The notes: generated by a model not told the origin, from the letters alone. 64,000 bases of DNA from Candidatus Aminicenantes bacterium (GCA_026393855.1 JAPKZJ010000009.1:62001-126000), one strand, 5' to 3'; counted from the first letter of the stretch, positions 42,262 through 51,637 are shown. Program-made: numbers and translations.

Positions 42262-44694
42262 TTAAATCGGGCTGAGCGCGAACTGGTAGGGGAAATCGAT
42301 CGTCTTGGCCCCGGACAGATTTTTGATCCCGATCGAGACGCGGTAGACGTATTCGCCGCCGCGGCGGTAGGCTGGGGGCGCTTCGAAAACCCGCATATCC
42401 AGCGCGTGTTTGGTGATGTACGTCTCGGCTTTGTCGTCCCAGAACCCCAGCCGCAGCTCGTAGTCGCCCTGGCCCGACCCAAAGTCGATGCGCAGCTTGT
42501 CCAGACGGGTCGGCGAAGCGAAATAGAAATCGTAGTCCCGCCCGTCCTCGAGCAGGGAGAATCGAGCCGGCTGATGCATATGGGCGACGCGGGAGAGGTT
42601 GTAAAAGGTCCAGGTCGGCCCGCCGGGGAGAGCAGCCGGCGCGGGAGCGAAGAGGACCAGCCGCGGCACGGCCGTAAACCAGACGAAGAAGAGGGCTAGG
42701 ACGATCGCCGTGATGCCGAGGTGGCCGGCGAAGGGCAACCGCTTTGCTTTTTTGCGGGCCAACAGGAACACGGCGATGAACGCGGCCGTGATCGCGGGCC
42801 AGACGAAGTTCGGCGTCCAATGCCAGTCCTCGACCTTGAGGAACGAAGGCAGAATCTTGGGCAGGGAGAGATGGAGATTGCTCAGGATGTAGAAAAGATC
42901 GCCTCCCCGATCCGTGGCGCCTTGAGTCGTCTCCTGATAGAGCGCCAGGGGATTTTGGAGGAGAAGCCAGGTGATGAGCAGGCTTAGTCCTGCGGCGGCG
43001 TTGAAGAGCCCCGCGAAGATACGCTTGCGCTCGGAAGCCAGATAGGCCCCCAGAAAAAGAATCGGCGCCCAGATCGCGGCGACTAGGGTCCGGGCTTGCG
43101 GGGCATACCCCGTGCGCTGGGTCAGGAAGGCCGAAACCAGCGCGTAGGGTGCGGCGATGGCCAGGATGAGCCAAGCCTGCTTGGATTTCTTCCGGGCCAT
43201 CTTGAAGAAGCCCAGGAAGGCGAAGAAATAGACCGGGGCGTAGAGCAGAAGCCCATCGCGCTGATCGAAGAAATAGCCGGCCAGCGTTTCCAGCCGATAG
43301 CGGAACGGGATCCCGGACCAGAGCATCTTGAGGAAGCCCAGCGTCTGCCTGCCGTCCATCGGTCCCTGCCACGAGACCGAAGTCGGATTGAGCGAACCGT
43401 AGAGCTTGTAGGAGAACCAGAGGTAGAGAGCCGCCAGCACGGCCGGAATGACGAGAAACGCGGCCCAGTCGCGAAGCGGCGTCTTGCGGCGAACGAGCGT
43501 CCAAACGCAATAGAGGAAGAGCGGTATCAGGATGAAGATGTACTTGAGGGCGTGGAACCAGACGAAGGCCGGCAGGAGGAATCCACACAGCAGAAGCTTC
43601 GCGGTCGTCAGGCGCTCCGAGAAGCGGAAGAGCCGGAAGACTGTGATCGAGAACAAAGCCACCACGATTTCCGGATAGACATGGAGCGAGAAGAAAAAGA
43701 CCGGGGTCGTGAAGGAGGCCAGTGCCCACAGCCCGAGGGCGAGCCTCTCCCGCCCCCATTCCCGCCGGGCGTAGAGGTAGATCTGCAGGCCGAACAGCCC
43801 GCCCAGGAGGGTCATGGCGAATCGGAGCAGGAGGACGAGAGCGCTTTCGCTCAGTCCGCGCCCGAGGGCATAGAAGGGCAGCAGATAGAACGAGACGCCG
43901 GGCGAATGGAAGGAGTATTGGCCGCCGGGTTTTCTTCCGGCCAGGGCGTGCGGCCGGATGACGACGTTGTCCGGCGTGAATTCGTGATAGTCGGCCTCGG
44001 CGTAATTATTGGCCAGGTCGAGATCGCCGTCCCGGAGCAGGCTGACCGTGTTGATGATGTAATGCGGTTCGTCTCCGGAAAAGGTGATGCCCTTGGAGGA
44101 CAAAATGACGGAAGCGCCGTTGGTAACCAACAGGGCCGTTAGGAACAAAAGCGGCAGCTTGCGTTTGACGTCGAGAGCCAGGAATTTAGCCCAAGCCCCC
44201 TGCCACCGCGGCGGGTGATCGGGCGCGACTTCGCGCCAGCGGACGATCTTGAGATAAAGGACGGCCATAAAAACGACCGTGAGCCATAAGCCGAGCCGCG
44301 CCGCCAGGTCCTGATGCGTCGTGTAATGCCGCAAGGCCATCGGCGTCAAGGCCAGGAAGAGGAGGGGCGCCCAGGTTCCCACATCGAGATCGATCGCTTG
44401 CTTGTAGGGAAAGCCGGTGGCTCGGGCCATGAAATGGGAGGCCAAGGCCCATAGCCCCAGAAGGAAGACGAAAATCACCGCGGCCGAGACGGCCAGAAGC
44501 CCGGGGGCGACCTTCAGCGCATGAGCGGAAAACCGGTAGGAGCTTGCGGCCTGCCGGAGCTGCAGAACGCCGGCGACGAGGATGGAAAAAAGAGCGAAGA
44601 CCGGCAGGCGCAGGGACGAAGGAAGCTTCGACACACCGTTTTTATGAAAACGGTGTAAGCGGCTCATGCGGGGATGATGGATGAGAGTACTCAT
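42262..44694 (-). CDS. GT-C-like polytopic membrane glycosyltransferase, paralog 2
   Basis: An 810-residue paralog of the protein at 38644-41103. It shares ITFSGDEPHYIINTVSLL and DLDLANNYAEADY after a helix pair, FFDQRDGLLLYAPVYFFAFLGF in the middle and a C-terminal beta-rich domain (DYDFYFASPTRLDKLRIDFG). Many transmembrane helices are evident. The start is either ATG 44694 or 44667; both lie in the divergent region shared with the radical SAM gene. The frame continues upstream as an antisense shadow of that gene and should not be included. It probably transfers a sugar from a lipid carrier outside the cytoplasmic membrane. Confidence 0.78.
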   Translation of the reverse strand: MSTLIHHPRMSRLHRFHKNGVSKLPSSLRLPVFALFSILVAGVLQLRQAASSYRFSAHALKVAPGLLAVSAAVIFVFLLGLWALASHFMARATGFPYKQAIDLDVGTWAPLLFLALTPMALRHYTTHQDLAARLGLWLTVVFMAVLYLKIVRWREVAPDHPPRWQGAWAKFLALDVKRKLPLLFLTALLVTNGASVILSSKGITFSGDEPHYIINTVSLLRDGDLDLANNYAEADYHEFTPDNVVIRPHALAGRKPGGQYSFHSPGVSFYLLPFYALGRGLSESALVLLLRFAMTLLGGLFGLQIYLYARREWGRERLALGLWALASFTTPVFFFSLHVYPEIVVALFSITVFRLFRFSERLTTAKLLLCGFLLPAFVWFHALKYIFILIPLFLYCVWTLVRRKTPLRDWAAFLVIPAVLAALYLWFSYKLYGSLNPTSVSWQGPMDGRQTLGFLKMLWSGIPFRYRLETLAGYFFDQRDGLLLYAPVYFFAFLGFFKMARKKSKQAWLILAIAAPYALVSAFLTQRTGYAPQARTLVAAIWAPILFLGAYLASERKRIFAGLFNAAAGLSLLITWLLLQNPLALYQETTQGATDRGGDLFYILSNLHLSLPKILPSFLKVEDWHWTPNFVWPAITAAFIAVFLLARKKAKRLPFAGHLGITAIVLALFFVWFTAVPRLVLFAPAPAALPGGPTWTFYNLSRVAHMHQPARFSLLEDGRDYDFYFASPTRLDKLRIDFGSGQGDYELRLGFWDDKAETYITKHALDMRVFEAPPAYRRGGEYVYRVSIGIKNLSGAKTIDFPYQFALSPI

Positions 44695-44718
44695 AAAGTC
44701 AAGCCGACGGAAATCGGG

Positions 44719-44724
44719 TATAAT
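44719..44724 (+). promoter_or_regulatory. -10 box immediately before the radical SAM gene
   Basis: TATAAT preceded by AAATCGGG (as at tsaD). It ends six bases before GTG 44731, so the predicted transcription start falls at the start codon. Confidence 0.5.
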
Positions 44725-44730
44725 CCGGCC

Positions 44731-46248
44731 GTGGATGCGCCGCGGACCGTCTTTCTCGAGCTGACCAGCCATTGCAACATGCACTGCGAATTCTGCCCGT
44801 CCGACATCCTGCGGCGGGAGAAAGGGACGCTGGCCGCATCCGTCGCGGATCGCTTTCTCGACCAGCTTCACGCTCTCGATATGCGCCCGCCCATCCTGCT
44901 CAATGTGCTGGGCGAGCCGCTCCTCAACAAAGCCGTTTTTCCCCTCCTCGACCGGCTGGAGCGGGACGGCCATCTCGTCACGCTCATCACCAACATGACC
45001 CTCCTGACCGATCCGCAGGTTCGGCGCGAGCTTCTGCGCCACTCCAACCTGACCCTGGCCTTGAGCCTTCAGACCGCGACTTCCGAAGCCTATCGGATGC
45101 GGGGCTACCCGCGGATGCCGTTCGATGAGTTCTTCGGGCTCGTCTTCGAGGTCATCGAGGACAAGTTCCGGCTGGCCAGCGGCACCCGGCTGGAGATCCA
45201 CATCGCATCGAGCTATGTCGTGGCCCATGACCCGACCATCCAAAGCGATATTCCCCTGCGGCTCTGGCCCAATTTCGCCGACGAGAAGGCCGAGCGCCGC
45301 TGGATTCGGAAGACCCTGCGGCGGCTTGAAGCCTTCGGCCGGCGGATGAGGCGGACTTACCCGGAGGCTTATGCCGGCGAGAAGTCCCGGATCGAATCCC
45401 TCTACAAGGACCAGATTGGGACGAAGATCGCCGTCTCGCGAAAGGCCCTGCCCGCGGATTTTCACCGCCTGAAAGACGAGGTCTTCTGGGGCTATATGGT
45501 CATGCCCCATACGCTCCTTGTCTTCAAGTCGTTCGAGCTGTGGACCCGCGACGAGGCTTTCCTGCGGCGGGCGCTCCCCCCAGGCACGGTTTTCTATGTC
45601 GAGGAGAATCCCGGACCCTGGGCCTGCCCGATGACGGAAAGCTTCGGGCTGCTGGCCGACGGGACCTATGTCCTCTGCTGCCTCGACTACGAAGGCGAGA
45701 TGCATCTGGGCGGCATCGCCTCCACACCCATCGCGGACTTCCTGGGTGGAGAGAGGCGGGCGGCGCTGCGGGCCGACGCCATGATCGAGCCGGTCTGCCG
45801 CCGCTGCAAAGGCAACCTCTTCGTCTTCGATGCCGCGCCGCTCCTCGGGACCGAGCAGAAGGTGGATAAGCTCGGCCGAGGCTGGTGGCCGCATGAGTCT
45901 GCCTTGCATGGCCGGGGAGGGAGCTGGACCAAGGGCGAGGCGTGGGCCTACGCGTTGGCCCGAATTCCGGCCAAAGCGCTTCGTCTCCGCTTTCTGTCGA
46001 CCTTCCCCGATGACACGGCCTTCAAGCTGGAGATCCGGACTTACGATGAGCAGGCCATAGCGTTCGGGCTCGGTCCCGTTTTCGAATTCCGGGGCCGGAA
46101 AGGGTTGGCCGTCGAGTTCCGGGCCGCGTTCGACTTTCAGCCGGGACGGCTCTACCGGATCGATCTTCTTTCGCCCACTTTCGCCCCCGGCGTCGGCGAT
46201 CCCCGCCGCCTCGGGCTGGCTGTTTACGAAATCAGCCTCCTGGCTTGA
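44731..46248 (+). CDS. Radical SAM/SPASM protein with C-terminal beta-rich domain
   Basis: A 505-residue protein. The radical SAM cluster motif CNMHCEFC lies near residue 14 after VFLELTSH. The (beta/alpha)6 region follows (LLNVLGEPLLNK). A SPASM-like region (~290-360) contains CPMTESFGLLADGTYVLCC and CRRCKGN, which would bind auxiliary iron-sulfur clusters. The last ~110 residues form an extra beta-rich domain (LEIRTYDEQAIAF, FQPGRLYRIDLLS). GTG 44731 was chosen because a TATAAT lies just upstream, implying leaderless translation; ATG 44674 would place the promoter inside the gene. Such enzymes modify peptides, sugars or lipids; here the context suggests glycoconjugates. Confidence 0.82.
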   Translation: MDAPRTVFLELTSHCNMHCEFCPSDILRREKGTLAASVADRFLDQLHALDMRPPILLNVLGEPLLNKAVFPLLDRLERDGHLVTLITNMTLLTDPQVRRELLRHSNLTLALSLQTATSEAYRMRGYPRMPFDEFFGLVFEVIEDKFRLASGTRLEIHIASSYVVAHDPTIQSDIPLRLWPNFADEKAERRWIRKTLRRLEAFGRRMRRTYPEAYAGEKSRIESLYKDQIGTKIAVSRKALPADFHRLKDEVFWGYMVMPHTLLVFKSFELWTRDEAFLRRALPPGTVFYVEENPGPWACPMTESFGLLADGTYVLCCLDYEGEMHLGGIASTPIADFLGGERRAALRADAMIEPVCRRCKGNLFVFDAAPLLGTEQKVDKLGRGWWPHESALHGRGGSWTKGEAWAYALARIPAKALRLRFLSTFPDDTAFKLEIRTYDEQAIAFGLGPVFEFRGRKGLAVEFRAAFDFQPGRLYRIDLLSPTFAPGVGDPRRLGLAVYEISLLA

Positions 46249-46340
46249 TTTAAACCCGAGGCCGGCGTTTTTCGTATGAATCCATGCCCTTAGGGAGGCG
46301 TGCGCGTTCTTCGGCCGCCCCCGGACCCAGGAGGAAGACC

Positions 46341-47894
46341 ATGATCCGGAAAACGACAATCGCGGCCGTGCTGGCCGTCCTGATTTTCGCCTCGACCGCC
46401 GCCTCCCAAGAGCGGCCGGCCATGAACCTGACCCTTGAGGAGGCCATCGCCAAGGCCCTGAAGAACAACCTCAACGTGGCCGTGGAGATGTTCACCCCCG
46501 AGCTGGCCGGGCATTCCCTCGACCGAGCCCGGGAGGCCTTTCTTCCCAGCCTCAAGATGACTTACGGCAACAACCGAAACGAAAACCCCTCCTACTGGTG
46601 GCTGTCCGGCTCCGGCACGAACATCGACCGCATGGCCAATTACGCCGTTTCGGTCGTCGAAGCCATCCCCACGGGCGGATCCTTTTCCTTGTCCCTGCAA
46701 AACTACAGGTCCGAGACCAACCAGGCCTTTCAGCTGATCAACCCCCGCTACGGCAGCACCCTGCAGATGGACTTCACCCAGCCTCTGCTCAAGAACTTCG
46801 GCCCCAAGGTGGCCCGCCGCCAGATCACCCAGGCCCAGGCCGGTGTCGAGATCGCCGACAGCCAGCTCCGCAACACCATGATCGAGACGGTCTACCTGGT
46901 CCAGGAAGGGTATTGGAACCTTGTCTTCGCCGTGGAGAGCTTCAAGGTCAAGGAAAAGTCGCTCCAGCTCGGGAAAGACCTGTTGGCCAAGAACCGCAAG
47001 GAAGTCGAGTTCGGCCAATTGGCCCCGCTGGAGATCCTCAACGCCGAGGCCGCGGTGGCCCAGCGCGAGGCCGATCTGATCCAGGCCGAATTCCTGATCA
47101 CCCGTAGCGAAGAGGTTCTCAAGTCCATGCTCAACCTGGCGGTCGAGGGCGGCGGGCAGAAATTCCGGCTCGTCCCGACCGACCGTCCCGCCGCCGCCGC
47201 CGAGGCCAAGCCCTCCTTGGACTCGGCCCTGGCCGCGGCTCGGGAAAAGCGGCCCGACCTGGCCATCTTGCGCAAGACGATCGAGACCAAGGAGCTGGCC
47301 ATGGCCGTGGCCCGCAACCAGATGCTGCCCGGCCTGGACCTGACCCTGTCCTACTGGAGCCCCGGCATCTCGGGCGATCGGCTGCTCTATGACGGCAACG
47401 ATTTCTTCGGCGGCACGGTCATCGGCAAGGTACCGGGCCAAGCCTCCGACGCCCTCCGCGACGCCTTCAAGATGCTCTACAGCAACTGGAACGTGGGGCT
47501 GACCCTGACCGTCCCGCTGAGCACGTTCATGACCCGTGCCGAGCTGACCTATGCCCGAGCCGACTTGAGCCAGAGCCAGGTCCGCCTGCAGGCTTCCGAG
47601 CAGCAGGCCGAGTTGGAGATCAGCGACGCCGTGCGGTCCATCGAGGCCAACGCCAAGCGGGCCGAGGCTTATAAGCTGGCCCGCGAGCTGGCCGAGAAGA
47701 GCCTGGAGGCCGAGGTCAAAAAGCTGGCCGTCGGCCTGTCCACGAACTACTTCGTCTTGGATTATCAGGAGAAGCTGGCCAACGCCCAGTCCCTCGAGCT
47801 TAAGTCCAAGATCGATTACGTTCTGTCGGTGGAGCGTCTGGAGAAAGCCGCGGGAATCAACCTGGAAAAGCGCAGCTTCAAGATCGGCGGCTGA
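46341..47894 (+). CDS. TolC family outer-membrane efflux protein
   Basis: A 517-residue protein with a signal peptide (residues 1-22, ending STAASQ) and two TolC-type repeats of long helices (LTLEEAIAKALKNNLNVAVE; YLVQEGYWNLVFAVESFKVKEKSL; AELEISDAVRSIEANAKRAEAYKLARELAEKSLEAEVKKLAVG). TolC-like trimers form the outer-membrane duct of type I secretion and efflux systems. AGGAGG precedes the ATG at ideal spacing. No membrane-fusion or inner-membrane pump gene is adjacent, so partners must be encoded elsewhere. It could serve export of the glycan or peptide made by this region. Confidence 0.92.
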   Translation: MIRKTTIAAVLAVLIFASTAASQERPAMNLTLEEAIAKALKNNLNVAVEMFTPELAGHSLDRAREAFLPSLKMTYGNNRNENPSYWWLSGSGTNIDRMANYAVSVVEAIPTGGSFSLSLQNYRSETNQAFQLINPRYGSTLQMDFTQPLLKNFGPKVARRQITQAQAGVEIADSQLRNTMIETVYLVQEGYWNLVFAVESFKVKEKSLQLGKDLLAKNRKEVEFGQLAPLEILNAEAAVAQREADLIQAEFLITRSEEVLKSMLNLAVEGGGQKFRLVPTDRPAAAAEAKPSLDSALAAAREKRPDLAILRKTIETKELAMAVARNQMLPGLDLTLSYWSPGISGDRLLYDGNDFFGGTVIGKVPGQASDALRDAFKMLYSNWNVGLTLTVPLSTFMTRAELTYARADLSQSQVRLQASEQQAELEISDAVRSIEANAKRAEAYKLARELAEKSLEAEVKKLAVGLSTNYFVLDYQEKLANAQSLELKSKIDYVLSVERLEKAAGINLEKRSFKIGG

Positions 47895-47898
47895 GGCG

Positions 47899-49329
47899 TC
47901 AGGCCAGCGAGCGGATCTCGTCGATCAGGGCGCCGAGATCGGCCGCTGTCGTCCGCGGATTGATCAGGGTGCAGCGGAGCCACAAATTCCCGGCCAGCTC
48001 GGTTTGGACGACGTAGAACGTCCCCCGCTCGAGCAAGGCGCGGCGGATGCGGCGCTGCAGGGCGCTCGCGTCTTTTTCATCAGGCCTGAGATGGCGGAAG
48101 CAGACGATGTTGCTTTCCGGCTCGACGGCGACCTCGAAATCGCCCGCCCGCCGCAGCTGGGCGGCGAACGCGCGGGCCAAGTCCCACATCGCCGTGACAT
48201 AACCGGCGAAGAAGTCCGTCCCGTAGGCGGCCAGCGAGACGAACAGGCGCATGCCCATCATCGTCTTGGTGCACTCAAGGGTGCGGTGGGCGAAATTGAA
48301 CCACTCTTCGCGCGCATCCCTCTCAAACAGATAGGAGGCTTTCTGGGAGAAGGCTTCGTAGGAGCGGCGGCCATCCCGGAACAGCACGGCGGTGATCAAG
48401 GCCGGCATAAGCATGTTTTTATGGGCGTCCCAGATGAAGGAATCGGCCCGCTCTAAACCCTTTAACAGGTGCCGATATTTTTCCGTGAGCAAGGCGCCCG
48501 CGCCGTGGGCCCCATCGACGTGGAACCACAGCCCGCGCCGGGCCGCGAATTCGCCGACCATCGTCAAATCGTCGTAGCTGCCGGTGGCCGTGGAGCAGCC
48601 GTTGGCCACCACCGCGAACGGCCGGCGGCCCCGCCGGTCGGCTTCGCTCCACGCCTTTTCCAGCCCGGCCGCGGTCATGTGAAAGCGCTCGTCGACGGCC
48701 ACGGGAACGGCCGCATTTTCGCCCAAGCCCATCACGGCGACCGCCCGCCGGACGCTGTAATGGCATTGCTCCGAGACGAGGACTGCGCCTCGATCGTCCC
48801 CAACGCCGTCCCGCCAGACATCGCTCTCGGCCGCCCATTGACGGGCCGCCAGAAGGGCCGTCAGGTTGCCGATCGAGCCGCCGCTCGTCAGGACGCCGTC
48901 CGCGTCCGGCCCCCATCCCGCCAGCCCGGCCATCCAGCGGACGAGATGCCTCTCCATGGCCGTGTTGACCGGGCCCATCTCATACACGGCGGTTCCGTTG
49001 TTCAAGAACTGGCCGGCGAATCCGGCCAAAGCCGCCAGGGGCAGGGCTGTGGTGCATTGATGGCCGACGAAGCGGGGATGGAGAAGATCGTTGGAACGGG
49101 CCAGAATCTCGGGCAGAAGCTCCGGGAACGGCTTCGAAGGCGTCCGACCGAAGCGGTCCGCCCAGGAGGCCAACATTGCTTCGGGGTCTTCGTACGCCAG
49201 GACCTTGGGGCGCCCGTCCGGGTTGGAGGCGGCCAGGTGGTCGGCCAGGATATCGACGACGCGCTTGCCTTCAACCCGGAATGCTTCGGGATCGAAGGCG
49301 GCCTGGAGCTGGTCTTCATAGGCGGGCAT
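47899..49329 (-). CDS. Group II PLP-dependent decarboxylase (aromatic-L-amino-acid/glutamate decarboxylase-like)
   Basis: A 476-residue fold type I PLP enzyme. Conserved features are HPRFVGHQ near residue 80, GVLTSGGSIGNLTALLAAR, SEQCHYSVRRA, the PLP aspartate in FHVDGAHGAG and the Schiff-base lysine in WDAHKNMLMP. Group II decarboxylases act on aromatic amino acids, histidine, glutamate or cysteine sulfinate; the substrate is not resolved here. It ends four bases from the stop of the convergent TolC gene. It has no obvious functional link with the glycosyltransferases around it. Confidence 0.88.
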   Translation of the reverse strand: MPAYEDQLQAAFDPEAFRVEGKRVVDILADHLAASNPDGRPKVLAYEDPEAMLASWADRFGRTPSKPFPELLPEILARSNDLLHPRFVGHQCTTALPLAALAGFAGQFLNNGTAVYEMGPVNTAMERHLVRWMAGLAGWGPDADGVLTSGGSIGNLTALLAARQWAAESDVWRDGVGDDRGAVLVSEQCHYSVRRAVAVMGLGENAAVPVAVDERFHMTAAGLEKAWSEADRRGRRPFAVVANGCSTATGSYDDLTMVGEFAARRGLWFHVDGAHGAGALLTEKYRHLLKGLERADSFIWDAHKNMLMPALITAVLFRDGRRSYEAFSQKASYLFERDAREEWFNFAHRTLECTKTMMGMRLFVSLAAYGTDFFAGYVTAMWDLARAFAAQLRRAGDFEVAVEPESNIVCFRHLRPDEKDASALQRRIRRALLERGTFYVVQTELAGNLWLRCTLINPRTTAADLGALIDEIRSLA

Positions 49330-49370
49330 GAGCCGCTAGTATAGCTCGATGTTGCGTAAAATGCGCGGCC

Positions 49371-49379
49371 TGTGATACT
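49371..49379 (+). promoter_or_regulatory. Extended -10 element before the GT2 gene
   Basis: TGTGATACT, an extended -10 type sequence, ends eight bases before GTG 49388, so the transcript probably starts within a few bases of the start codon. Confidence 0.35.
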
Positions 49380-49387
49380 TTCAAGCC

Positions 49388-50161
49388 GTGAGAATCTCCG
49401 CCGTCCTGATCACCTTCAACGAAGAGGCGAACATCGAGGCCGCGCTCCGGAGCCTGAGCGGGATCGTCGACGAGATCGTCGTCGTCGACAGCTTCAGCGG
49501 CGATCGGACCGTCAAGCTGGCCCGGGCCTTCACCGACAAGGTGGTGACCCGCAAGTGGACGAACTATTCCGACCAGAAAAACTTCGCCGATGGCCTGGCT
49601 TCCCATCCCTGGATCCTCTCCCTCGATGCCGATGAGCGGATTTCGGACGGCCTGCGGACGGAGATTCTGGCTCTCCGGAGCGACGAGCCCTCCTGCGCCG
49701 GGTTTTCCATGCCCCGTCTCGTCTTTTACCTCGGCCGCTGGATCCGCCATTGCGGCTGGTACCCCGACCGCAAGGTCCGCTTGTTCCGCAAGGATGCGGC
49801 CGCCTGGGAAGGGGAGTATGTCCACGAAAAGCTGGCCGTCTCGGGCGAGATCCGGACTTTCAAGAACCCCATCCATCACTTTACCTACCGCAACATCGGA
49901 GACCACCTGGCCCGCATCGACAAATTTGCCGACCTGGGCGCCCAAAAGCTCTATGCCCAGGGCAAGAAGTGCCGCTGGCCTCACCTGCTCCTCTTCCCCT
50001 TTGGTCGTTTTCTGAAAGCCTATGTCCTGAAGCGCGGCTTCCTTGACGGTTTCGCCGGAATCGTCGTCTCTGTCCTCAACGGCTATTCGATCTTCGTCCG
50101 CTACGCCAAGCTGGGGGAGATTTGGAAAAAAGGAGAGCGCATTGAGCCTTTTCCAGATTGA
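49388..50161 (+). CDS. GT2 family glycosyltransferase (WaaE/KdtX-like)
   Basis: A 257-residue GT-A transferase. ISAVLITFNEEANIEAALRS and EIVVVDSFSGDRT begin the domain. NYSDQKNFADGLASHPWILS and LDADERIS carry the DxD-type motif. YPDRKVRLFRKDAAAWEGE and VHEKLAV match the WaaE-like beta-1,4-glucosyltransferases that decorate lipopolysaccharide core. A hydrophobic/basic patch near the C-terminus may bind the membrane. The message seems nearly leaderless. The downstream GT4 gene overlaps its end by 20 bases. Confidence 0.88.
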   Translation: MRISAVLITFNEEANIEAALRSLSGIVDEIVVVDSFSGDRTVKLARAFTDKVVTRKWTNYSDQKNFADGLASHPWILSLDADERISDGLRTEILALRSDEPSCAGFSMPRLVFYLGRWIRHCGWYPDRKVRLFRKDAAAWEGEYVHEKLAVSGEIRTFKNPIHHFTYRNIGDHLARIDKFADLGAQKLYAQGKKCRWPHLLLFPFGRFLKAYVLKRGFLDGFAGIVVSVLNGYSIFVRYAKLGEIWKKGERIEPFPD

Positions 50162-51254
50162 CGCCGGCCGGGAATGGGGCGGCGAGGAGCGCCAATCTTT
50201 CCTGCTGACCCGCGAACTCGTCGAGCAGGGCTTTGCCGTTTGCCTGGTCGTCCACCCCGGCTCGCCCCTGCACGCGAAAGCCGAGGCCGAGGGCTTGCCC
50301 GTCCTGCCGATCAAAATGAAGGGGGACGACGAAATCGGCGCCGCCTACAAGCTGTCGCGAGCCATGCGCAAGCATCACTGCGTCCTGGCCCATTTCCACG
50401 GGGCCCGCGCCGTCTCCTCCGGCGGCGCTGTCTGCGCCCGGGCCAAAGTGCCGATCAGGGCCGTCTCGCGTCAGGCTGTCACCCGGCTGCGGACGGGATT
50501 CTTTTCCAAGCGCAAGTTCACCCAGGACGTGGACCTCATCGTGGCCGTCTCCGAGCGCGTCCGCGACGTCCTGATCCATGGCGGCATCGCCCCGGACAAG
50601 ATCGAGGTCATTCCCTCCGGGCTCAATTTCGGGGCCTTCGACGGCGTTGAAGACCGGGGCCTCCTGCGTCGCGAGTTCGGGTTTTCGCCCGACGACTTTC
50701 TGGCCGGGATCGAGGCCACTTTAGAGGACAGCAAGGGCTATGGCTACCTGATTGAGGCGGCCAGGATGCTCAAGGCGCGCGCGCCGAAAATCAAGCTCAT
50801 CATCCTCGGCCGGGGCCCGCTCGAGCTGGCTCAGGATAAGCAGGCCCGCGACCTAGGCGCCGGCGACTTGGTCTTTTTCCTGGGCTTTCATCAAGACGCG
50901 CCCCGCATTCTGGCTTCGCTGGACGTCTTTGTCGTGTCCTCCGAACGGGAGGGCCAGGGCGGCCCGATCATGGATGCCATGGCCAGCCGGCTGCCCGTCG
51001 TGGCCACTCAGGTCGGCGGCATCCCCGAGGTGGTCCTGCACGACGAGACCGGGCTTCTCGTTTTGCCCCGCAGCCCGCGGGCGCTGGCCGAGGCCATCTA
51101 CGCGATTTACAAGGATCCCGAGCTGGCCCGCCGGTTCGGCGAACGGGGCCGCCAGGTCGTCCACGAGCGGTTCTCGTCTTTGGCCATGGCCCGTAAGACG
51201 ATTGCGCTTTACAAGCGCATCGCTTACCGCAAGATGGTCAAGCTCGGCCCCTGA
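50142..51254 (+). CDS. GT4 family glycosyltransferase
   Basis: A 370-residue GT-B enzyme. The start is a TTG at 50142 preceded by AGGAG with six-base spacing, giving LFQIDAGREWGGEERQ, a typical GT4 opening; it overlaps the end of the GT2 gene. The donor-binding C-terminal half has IIEDSKGY-like contact (EDSKGYGYLIEAARML), LIILGRGPLE, and the SSEREGQGGPIMDAMASRLPVVAT segment that holds the E-x7-E-type donor site. Together with the upstream GT2 it probably builds a lipopolysaccharide core or O-glycan chain. Donor and acceptor are unknown. Confidence 0.9.
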   Translation: MSLFQIDAGREWGGEERQSFLLTRELVEQGFAVCLVVHPGSPLHAKAEAEGLPVLPIKMKGDDEIGAAYKLSRAMRKHHCVLAHFHGARAVSSGGAVCARAKVPIRAVSRQAVTRLRTGFFSKRKFTQDVDLIVAVSERVRDVLIHGGIAPDKIEVIPSGLNFGAFDGVEDRGLLRREFGFSPDDFLAGIEATLEDSKGYGYLIEAARMLKARAPKIKLIILGRGPLELAQDKQARDLGAGDLVFFLGFHQDAPRILASLDVFVVSSEREGQGGPIMDAMASRLPVVATQVGGIPEVVLHDETGLLVLPRSPRALAEAIYAIYKDPELARRFGERGRQVVHERFSSLAMARKTIALYKRIAYRKMVKLGP

Positions 51255-51278
51255 GGCCGGCGCCCCCCCCTTGATTCC

Positions 51279-51620
51279 TTAAGTGCGCTTGACCGGCGGC
51301 GCGGCTTCCGCCGCGATCGGATCAACGTCGGATTCGCTGATATAGGCGGTCAGCAGGACGCCGATCTCCGACCGATGCCGGACTTCGTACCAGGCGCCCG
51401 TCTTGCGGACGACCTCGAAGACCGTTCCCTTGGCCACCTTGTCTACGACCACTTCGCCTTTGAGGGAGGCGCTCAAGCGGAGGACCGCCGTCGTCGTCTT
51501 GACCCTGATTTTGACCGGGGCGCGTTCAGACCAGTCATAGTAGCGCTTTGGGCCGCAGGCGGCGATCAGGAGAACGGCCGCGAGGAGGAAGGCCGGGGCG
51601 GCTTTTAATTTGGCGTTCAT
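51279..51620 (-). CDS. SH3-like domain lipoprotein
   Basis: A 113-residue exported protein. The signal peptide MNAKLKAAPAFLLAAVLLIA ends in a lipobox with the lipidated cysteine at residue 21 (IAACGPK). The mature part resembles a bacterial SH3 domain (VLRLSASLKGEVVVDKVAKG, FEVVRKTGAWYEVR), often involved in binding peptidoglycan or peptides. AAGGAG precedes the ATG. It lies 17 bases after the Ser/Thr kinase gene and is probably the last gene of that operon, so it may be a sensor or effector for it. Confidence 0.78.
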   Translation of the reverse strand: MNAKLKAAPAFLLAAVLLIAACGPKRYYDWSERAPVKIRVKTTTAVLRLSASLKGEVVVDKVAKGTVFEVVRKTGAWYEVRHRSEIGVLLTAYISESDVDPIAAEAAPPVKRT

Positions 51621-51637
51621 GGCGGCTCCTTTTCGGT

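Noticed and set aside
44695-46359. Upstream extension of GT-C paralog 2
   Set aside because: The frame continues through the divergent radical SAM gene as antisense. The paralog and the signal-like N-terminus support a start at 44694 or 44667.
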